Positions 57,850 to 64,000 of a stretch of 64,000 nucleotides of DNA are shown one piece after another (position 1 is the stretch's first letter; each line of letters opens with the position of its first letter). The stretch covers positions 477,340-541,339 of the forward strand of contig FP929036.1 in NCBI GenBank assembly GCA_000209815.1, given 5' to 3'. Under the pieces are notes generated by a model. That model searched no databases. It had not been told where the DNA came from and saw nothing but the letters and a program-made list of their open reading frames with translations. A program made the translations under genes and the position numbers. The stretch is from Butyrivibrio fibrisolvens 16/4 (GTDB taxonomy: Bacteria > Bacillota > Clostridia > Lachnospirales > Lachnospiraceae).

Positions 57850-59870
57850 CTATAGCACATCCTTAATATCTGTCATCCTTCCAAAAAATGTGTCTTCGAT
57901 AACAAGTCTTTTAAAATCTTCATCATCTATTTGTATTTTTCCTATGAGAGATAATAATCCTTCATCTAATTGCTTATTAATTATACGCAACTCTTTTGGT
58001 ACAATTTCAAGATAATCTTCTACATATTCTATTATGCCCTGCTGCATTTTCTGGGCACATTTAATATTCTCAGGGCTTCTAGTTTCTTTTGCATATACAG
58101 GATTACCACACTCGTCAAATTCATCCACCGATGGCATTGGTGATGTGAGTATTGTTTCTAAGATGTAATAATTATCAAATATTACACTCCTATCTCGCTC
58201 CTCCTCCGTATAAAATGACTCAATTTCCACGCCTTTATCAGCCATAAATTCCGGCTCTAGCTGTAGGAAATATAGCCCCTTAAGTTGTTGTTTCATTATC
58301 TTTTGGAGGAATAGTTGAGTTGTTCCTTTTGCGACAAAGTCAAACACAGCAGTTGTGCCATCGCTAAGATTTAGCTTTGATATATATTTTTGATAATTCA
58401 ATCTTTGGAATTTTGCCTTATTAATAATTGCTGCATTTCTATCCTCACCTTCATTTAAACTTATGCCAAATCGTGCAAGTAAGCTTTCTTCCTGGCTTCC
58501 AAAAAACTTCATGCTGTCGACATAAGCTATGTCATCCTCGTTTTCGATACCTGCACGTATTGCAGATGTGCGGGAAGTTAGGAAATATACCGAATGCACT
58601 TCCGAATCGATTCGCTCAAATATTTTCTTTAGCAAATATCCATCTCTAGCGCATAACAAAGCATTTTCAGCACCAATTTGTTTTATCTTATCTTCAAACC
58701 AAAAGGCAAAATCTAAAACCATTGGCCCACAGATGAAATATCCTATGTCTTTTGCGTTATTTATTGATATCTTTTTGTTTAATGTTTCAAACTGGAATGG
58801 ATTAGAAAAAAATTTTGATAACGCTAATCCCACCTTCACATTATCGGAGTAGGAATTAATATTCGATGATAATCCAAAGGCATCTACTTCATCAAATATA
58901 TCTTTCACTCCGTATATACGATAGTTATTAAGACCATACTCTGAAGCCTTCTCTACATCTACATATTCATCATCGCCTATATGAAGAATACTTTTGTCCC
59001 TATTGTCATTTGTAACTATTTCAAATAATTCATTAGCTTTAGAAACATTATATTCGCTGGATACATACACTTTATCAATGTGTTCATATCCCATCAGCGA
59101 TAACAATTCCTCAATCTGCTGTTTGCTATAATATGTATCTGTGGTTACTACAATCCTCTTTCCTAAAGTAGCTATTTCAGATAATAAATCCTTCATACCA
59201 TCGCGAGTATACATGATAGACTTATCAATTTGCCACTCTATTTCGGCTAATTCATTGGAAGAAAGATTACATTCTGGATGCTGACTAATCACCCAATCAT
59301 AAATATTACTGAGTTTTGGAGCTGCAGTCTTTGACAGCTCTTTTTCCGCAGCAAGTCTTAGCTTTGAGAATTCAGGTATATAAATTTTTTGCTCGCGCAA
59401 TTTAGCATCAATTAGCTCGAATATATCTGTATAATAAAGCACTTTTCTAGCTACTAATGTATCAAATAAATCAAAGCTAATTACATCCGACTCTTCCACT
59501 TTCGCCAATAAATCAGACTTCGTATATACGTTAATATTTCTAAAATCATATGATACTTTTGTCTCAGCTAACAAATTATTTCCACGAACATCATAAACAA
59601 GTATACCGTTAGCTTGGCATACTTCTTTTATTCTTTTTGCTATTACTTTGCACGAGCCTGGGCGAGCTACAACTATAATAGCTTCCACCTTGGAGTCCAC
59701 AGCCTGCTGCATGGTAATGATAGGATATCCAAAGGCATCACCAGATTTCTTAAAACCATCTAAAAGTCCAACTATTTTAGGCCCACTTCTCCACTGGGAA
59801 ATGAGCCTTTCTGTTTCGGTGCCAAGACCGTAGAGTGCTATGGTTTTATATTCATTAATTTTTTTTCCAT
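57850..59870 (-). CDS. HAD-superfamily surface-glycan cluster protein (frame broken at start)
   Basis: 673 aa after repair. The N-terminus (about 1-100) is a nucleotide- or sugar-binding Rossmann-like region: KTIALYGLGTETERLISQW, KIVGLLDGFKKSGDAFGYP. The HAD domain has motif I VISFDLFDTLVARK and later TTDTYYS and HIGDDEYVDVEKA. A second part of about 330 residues (YFICGPMVLDFAFWFEDKI, LLCARDGYLLKKIF) is typical of large HAD proteins in polysaccharide loci (COG5610-like). The first in-frame ATG as written is 59712. Adding one base to the T8 run at 59859-59866 lets it start at ATG 59870 (MEKKINEYKTIALYG). Substrate unknown. Confidence 0.75.
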
Positions 59871-59875
59871 GCAGA

Positions 59876-60388
59876 TTAATCTTTATGTTTATTTCTTATA
59901 TCTGATATGACATTGCTCCATTTTTTATTACAATCTATAAGTATTCCCCTAACAGGAGCCTCTTTACATATCGCTATATCTCTCTCTTTATCACCTATAG
60001 CAATACTTTTTGACATATCAATATCAAAATCTTTTTGTGCCTGCCAGAATAGTCCGGTGTTAGGTTTACGACAGTTACACTCACATCGATATTTTTTCAC
60101 TAAAGCCTTTGGATGATGAGGGCAATAGTACGATGCTGTAATATTTACTCCTCTAGACTTCAAATCATCCTTCATCCATCGGTCTATTATTAGATAATCA
60201 TCTTCTGAATAGAATCCTCTCGCGATTCCTGATTGATTTGAAATTACAATCAATAAATACCCCATATCTTGTAATTGCTTTAGGGCCTCGACAACGCCTG
60301 ATATATATTCAAAGTCCTCAATTTTATATAGGTAGTCTTTGTCTATATTTATTGTGCCATCTCGGTCTAGAAAAATAGCCTTATTCAT
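59876..60388 (-). CDS. gmhB: D-glycero-manno-heptose-1,7-bisphosphate 7-phosphatase
   Basis: A 170-residue HAD phosphatase. Motif I AIFLDRDGTINIDKDYL, motif II VISNQSGIARGF, the zinc-binding CPHHP..CECNCRKPNTG and motif IV IGDKERDIAIC are all present. It removes the 7-phosphate to give heptose-1-phosphate for activation by HldE. It overlaps the gmhA stop by 8 bases, as expected for a coupled operon. Confidence 0.9.
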   Translation of the reverse strand: MNKAIFLDRDGTINIDKDYLYKIEDFEYISGVVEALKQLQDMGYLLIVISNQSGIARGFYSEDDYLIIDRWMKDDLKSRGVNITASYYCPHHPKALVKKYRCECNCRKPNTGLFWQAQKDFDIDMSKSIAIGDKERDIAICKEAPVRGILIDCNKKWSNVISDIRNKHKD

Positions 60389-60950
60389 AATCTTCCTCTG
60401 CTATTTCACAGATAATATGACCAATCATGATATGAGATTCTTGTATTCTCGCTGTATTATTTCCAGGAACCACAATAGCTATATCTGCCACTTCGTTAAT
60501 CTTTCCACCATCCTTACCGAGCAACCCAATAGTAGTAGCACCATGTCGTTTTGCCTCCACAAAAGCTCGATAGACATTCTCAGAATTGCCACTAGTGCTT
60601 ATACCAATCAAAGCATCTCGTTCATGAACAATTCCACTAAGAATCCTTTCAAAGACTTGCTCATAACTATAATCATTGGAAATCGCAGTTAAGGCAGCTA
60701 TATCTGCATTTAGAGATAGCGCTGGTAATGATTTACGTTCCTTTTGAAAACGTCCTGATAGCTCCGCCGCAATATGAATAGAATCCGAAGCAGATCCGCC
60801 ATTTCCGCATAGAAATACATTTCCACCATTTTCAAAGGTTTTCTTCACTTTTTGGCCCGCTTTATTAATTAATTCAATCAAAGTTGTATCATTGAGAATG
60901 TTTTCTTTTACTTTAATACTTTCTATTATTCTATCCTCTACAATCCCCAT
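60381..60950 (-). CDS. gmhA: Phosphoheptose isomerase
   Basis: A 189-residue SIS-domain enzyme converting sedoheptulose-7-phosphate to D-glycero-manno-heptose-7-phosphate, the first step of nucleotide-heptose synthesis. Marks: NVFLCGNGGSASDSIHIAAELSGRF, LIGISTSGNSENVYRAF, ARIQESHIMIGHIICEIAE. Length is standard. It begins 2 bases before the hldE stop region ends, in a tight operon. Confidence 0.93.
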   Translation of the reverse strand: MGIVEDRIIESIKVKENILNDTTLIELINKAGQKVKKTFENGGNVFLCGNGGSASDSIHIAAELSGRFQKERKSLPALSLNADIAALTAISNDYSYEQVFERILSGIVHERDALIGISTSGNSENVYRAFVEAKRHGATTIGLLGKDGGKINEVADIAIVVPGNNTARIQESHIMIGHIICEIAEEDYE

Positions 60951-60952
60951 GG

Positions 60953-62382
60953 CTAGCTCCTTTTCATTTTCTCAACGATTCTTGTTGTAGACTTTCCTTC
61001 AACGAAATCTATGATTTTAACTTCGCCTCCATTTGCTATTACATAATCAGCACCAGCTATTTCTTCTGGTTTATAATCTCCACCCTTTGCTATTATATCA
61101 GGTTTGATTTTCTCTATAAGACTAGCCGGCGTATCTTCTTTAAATTCCACTACATAATCCACAAAATCCAATGCAGCAAGTACAGCCATTCTATCTTCGC
61201 AACTATTAATTGGCCTAGATTTACCCTTTAATCTTCTAACAGAATCATCGCTGTTAACTCCAACAATAAGTATATCTCCAAGTTTTTTTGCATTCCTCAA
61301 ATATGTAATATGGCCAACATGAAGGATATCAAAACAACCATTGGTAAAAACTATTTTCCGACCATTCATTTTTGCTCTTTCGATTGGAGACAATCCACCT
61401 TCGTTATAGTAATCTAACACTCTAGCCTCATTTGAGCGTCCTGCTTCATGCATAGCTGCAAATACTTCTTCTGGATAAACAATGCTGGTTCCAACTTTAG
61501 ATACCTGAACTCCAGCTGCATAATTTGCAACAATCATAGCTTGCTCTATATCTGTGCCTTTTACTATTTCAGCTGCTAAATATGCTATTGATGTATCTCC
61601 TGCACCAGTTACATCAAACACTTCTCGTGCCATACTTTTGACCGAACTAATCATATTATTCTCATCTACAAGAATCATTCCATCAGCACCAAGTGTCGCT
61701 AGCACATATTTGCATTCCGCATCTTTACAAAGCTTTTTTGCTGCTTCAATAGCTTTTTCTACTGTGTCTGTTGGTTTGCTAGAAAGTTCAGAAAGTTCTT
61801 TACGATTTGGTTTTAGTATTGTAGCTCCTCTATACTTTTTAATATTCTTATCTTTAACGTCAATAATAATTGGAATCTTATTATCGTTTGCAAATTTAAT
61901 AATTCTCTGTGTTGACTCTTCGGTAAGAAATCCTTTTAAATAATCAGATAATACTACTAATCCAACTTCTTCAATTACAGTTGAAAGATTATTTAATAAT
62001 AAGTTTATACTCCCTATATCAACACCAACTATATCTTCAGTATCTACTCGCAAAATCTGCTGGTTGCCAGGTCCTATATATCTTAGTTTTGATATTGTCC
62101 TATAATCACTTTTGTAAATTATATAATCAATTTCAACATCTGATTTCAAAAGCTCATTTGTTAGTAATCGACCATAGTCATCTTCACCAATAAGTCCTGA
62201 GAAAATAGTTTCCACACCAATAGCAGCGACATTTACAGCAACATTTGCCGCTCCTCCTGGTGAATATTTACGTTTCCCCTTTTCCAAAAAACAGGCACCG
62301 GTGCTTCTGGCGATATTCTATTAACATCACCAAAATGATATGAATCTATCATTGCATCGCCAATTACTAGTATTTTTTTCAT
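60953..62382 (-). CDS. hldE: Bifunctional heptose kinase/adenylyltransferase (frame broken once)
   Basis: 476 aa after repair, the normal HldE length. The PfkB-type kinase half starts [20 protein letters not shown] and has [18 protein letters not shown] and [15 protein letters not shown]. The C-terminal half is a nucleotidyltransferase: [25 protein letters not shown] and [21 protein letters not shown]. The frame breaks in the A6 run at 62286-62291; seven bases give [19 protein letters not shown]. The start at 62382 has AAGGAGAAGG upstream. It makes heptose-1,7-bisphosphate and then the activated nucleotide-heptose. Confidence 0.93.
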
Positions 62383-62399
62383 TCCTTCTCCTTAATTGC

Positions 62400-63787
62400 C
62401 TATTCTTTAACTATTTTTTCTATTTCAGTCATTACCATATCTATTGTAATTTTATCCATACATCTTGGATTAATTTCGCCCTTAGGACAAACAGATAGCC
62501 AATCAGCTGTTGTCCATTCACAAGACTCACACGCAGAAGAATTGATATATATATTTTCAGGGTATTCATGATTCTCTGAAGACGTAGGCCCCATTAAAAC
62601 TATGCTTTTCCCACCAACCATATGATTTACATGAATTAATCCACCATCATAGTCAATATGTATCAGTGCATGTTTTAAAACAGTTGCTATTTGCTCTAGA
62701 TTTGTTTTTCCATTTAAGTGTACGTCAGCAGGAATATCATCTTTTTCACTTACCTTCAATCCCACTTGCACTATTTTGATTTCAGGATATTCTGATTTAA
62801 TATATTTAGCTAATTCTTCCCACTTTCCAAATGACCACTCTCTAGTATTTGATTTATTCATATACTCATTATTCAGTCCAGTATTTAGCGTAATATATGT
62901 TTTAGCATCTAACCCAATACTATTAATGAACTCTTCCTCATTATGTCTCTCTATACAAATTTTAGTTTTATCTGAATCTGATGCACCCAAATCACCAAGT
63001 ACGTCATATGCCGTATGATATAATGTTCTTTCTTTTTGAATAAAAAATTTTTGGAGAGTTTTATGATAATCTCGCGCAGTATAAAATCCCCTATTATAAT
63101 TCTTTTGGCATAATTCTTTTAGTCTGAAGAAATAATCCCTTAGTCCTTCGTTTAAGCATGATAAACCATCTTCTGACACTGCTAATATTTCTGGAATAAT
63201 ACAAAATCGTAGAATAACCGTATAATTATTGAATAAGACCTTTTTGCTAAAATCGTCTATTGATAATATACTTACGAAATCATTATATTCCCTAAATATC
63301 AAAGCTGCGTCCACCATATTTGATTCAGAAAAATAGAGATCCACTTTAGATTTGTTTAATTCGTATTTACGAATTAACTTATCGATCCACATCTTCGCGA
63401 CTAATAAGTCACCAATGCCCCCATATATAATGATTGCAATAGAATCTGATGATAGTTCTGACAAAAACTGAAGCTTCTTTTTCTCAATCCACTCTTCGTC
63501 TGAGATAATGTCAAACGCATCCTGCAAATCTATGATTTTTTCTCTGCAAAAACCATTGCTTACCAACCTTTCTATAATCCCCGAAATATTTGATGGTGTC
63601 AGAACTATATAATCAAAATCATAATCATTAAAGTTTCTTATATCACGGATTTCTTCACCTAATACTCTTTTTCCAATTTTTTTGACATCTCCATCCGCAA
63701 CTCCAATCACTTCATAGCACTGATGAATCTCATATGAAGAAAATATGTAGTTATTTCCTGCACCATATACCACTATCTTTTTTTCAT
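62400..63787 (-). CDS. Family 9-like glycosyltransferase (heptosyltransferase-like; frame broken at start)
   Basis: 462 aa after repair. The N-terminus (KKIVVYGAGNNYIFSSYE, CYEVIGVADGDVKKIG) is a Rossmann-like sugar/nucleotide domain. The second part has GT9 features: IIIYGGIGDLLVAKMWIDKL, YITLNTGLNNEY, IKIVQVGLKVSE, HIDYDGGLIHVNHMVGGKSIVLMGPTS. Cysteines near the end (ACESCEW, LSVCPKGEINPRCM) fit a family subset. The frame as written begins with a GTG; one more base in the T7 run at 63778-63784 allows ATG 63787 (MKKKIVVYGAG). It is 17 bp before hldE, so heptose is a likely donor. Confidence 0.8.
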
Positions 63788-63788
63788 T

Positions 63789-64000
63789 CTATACAGTCTT
63801 TTGCACCACTATTTCGATTTGATACTCACCATCACTTTGCTTTAATGGTTCCGTAATTGTATGTCCCTCTTTACATTCCTTAGCATAGATTATTTTATAG
63901 CTAGCTATACTATTTTCTATTTCTTCGAGAATATCTAGTGTATCAGGCTCCTCTGCTTTTCCTAGCAAGAAAAAATGCTTATGATCACCATTCCATCTCG
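63789..64000 (-). CDS. C-terminal part of an unidentified protein (5' end outside window)
   Basis: An open minus-strand frame runs from the window edge to a stop at 63789-63791, giving about 70 residues (KHFFLLGKAEEPDTLDILEE, then IIYAKECKEGHTITEPLKQS). The stop overlaps nothing and the next gene starts 2 bases later, so it belongs to the glycan operon. I do not recognise the family. Confidence 0.55.
   Translation of the reverse strand, partial: RWNGDHKHFFLLGKAEEPDTLDILEEIENSIASYKIIYAKECKEGHTITEPLKQSDGEYQIEIVVQKTV

Noticed and set aside
1-64000. tRNA or rRNA genes
   Set aside because: On reading both strands I saw no cloverleaf with a GGTTC-type T arm or rRNA-like segment; a tRNAscan run would settle this.

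Overview
The window looks like chromosomal DNA from a flagellated, low-GC member of the Firmicutes, most likely Lachnospiraceae close to Butyrivibrio/Pseudobutyrivibrio. The basis is the gene content and order: hup-rqcP-divIC-tilS-hpt-ftsH, an mbl/mreB gene beside flgF-flgG, a short eukaryote/archaeal-like ProS, strong Shine-Dalgarno sites and A/T-rich intergenic DNA. The genus is inferred from general familiarity, not from a search. Nearly all genes are on the minus strand.

Layout. 0-3.4 kb: end of an RluA-type pseudouridine synthase, a J-domain protein and a GH13 amylolytic enzyme. 3.5-8.3 kb: hup, rqcP, divIC, tilS, hpt, ftsH. 8.5-12.5 kb: PEGA lipoprotein, CCA transferase, ProS. 12.6-17.5 kb: sensor kinase, OmpR-type regulator, second RluA enzyme and a membrane GGDEF/EAL protein. 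17.6-22.4 kb: metK, HD-GYP protein, RecD2. 22.5-30.7 kb: flagellar rod genes, mreB, uvrA, uvrB. 30.8-34.2 kb: chemoreceptor, larB, hydrolase, DUF1292 protein. 34.4-39.3 kb: LacI-regulated maltose-type ABC importer without its own ATPase. 39.4-44.4 kb: dCache/HAMP protein lacking a chemotaxis output domain, then CDF exporter, pncB and rsmJ. 44.5-50.4 kb: fructose PTS (fruR-fruK-fruA) followed by ptsH-ptsI. 50.5-53.5 kb: a four-part GGDEF-EAL-PAS-GGDEF protein. 53.5-57.8 kb: an accessory patch with an unexplained structured leader, an XRE regulator, an ATPase remnant, a DinJ-type/PIN toxin-antitoxin pair, a HipA C-lobe fragment and an ATPase with a nuclease-like tail. 57.8-64 kb: a nucleotide-heptose and surface-glycan operon (glycosyltransferase, hldE, gmhA, gmhB, HAD protein).

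The most striking property is not one gene. At least 17 places in 13 loci show a reading frame broken by exactly one missing base in an A/T homopolymer. Restoring one base to each run gives full-length proteins with the family's normal ends (for example UvrA 940 aa, HldE 476 aa, FtsH 626 aa). The simplest reading is systematic homopolymer under-calling in the assembly. Poly-A transcriptional slippage is a less likely alternative. Loci affected this way are annotated here at full length, with the break noted.

Functional themes are cyclic-di-GMP turnover (three proteins with GGDEF, EAL or HD-GYP domains), sugar uptake under local repressors with visible operators, and heptose-containing surface glycan synthesis in a Gram-positive background. 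The best candidates for something undescribed are the leader at 53.65-53.86 kb, the triple 19-bp repeat around the promoter of the ATPase-nuclease gene, the covarying dispersed hairpin element (17.5 and 36.7-36.9 kb) and the long hairpin between hup and rqcP.
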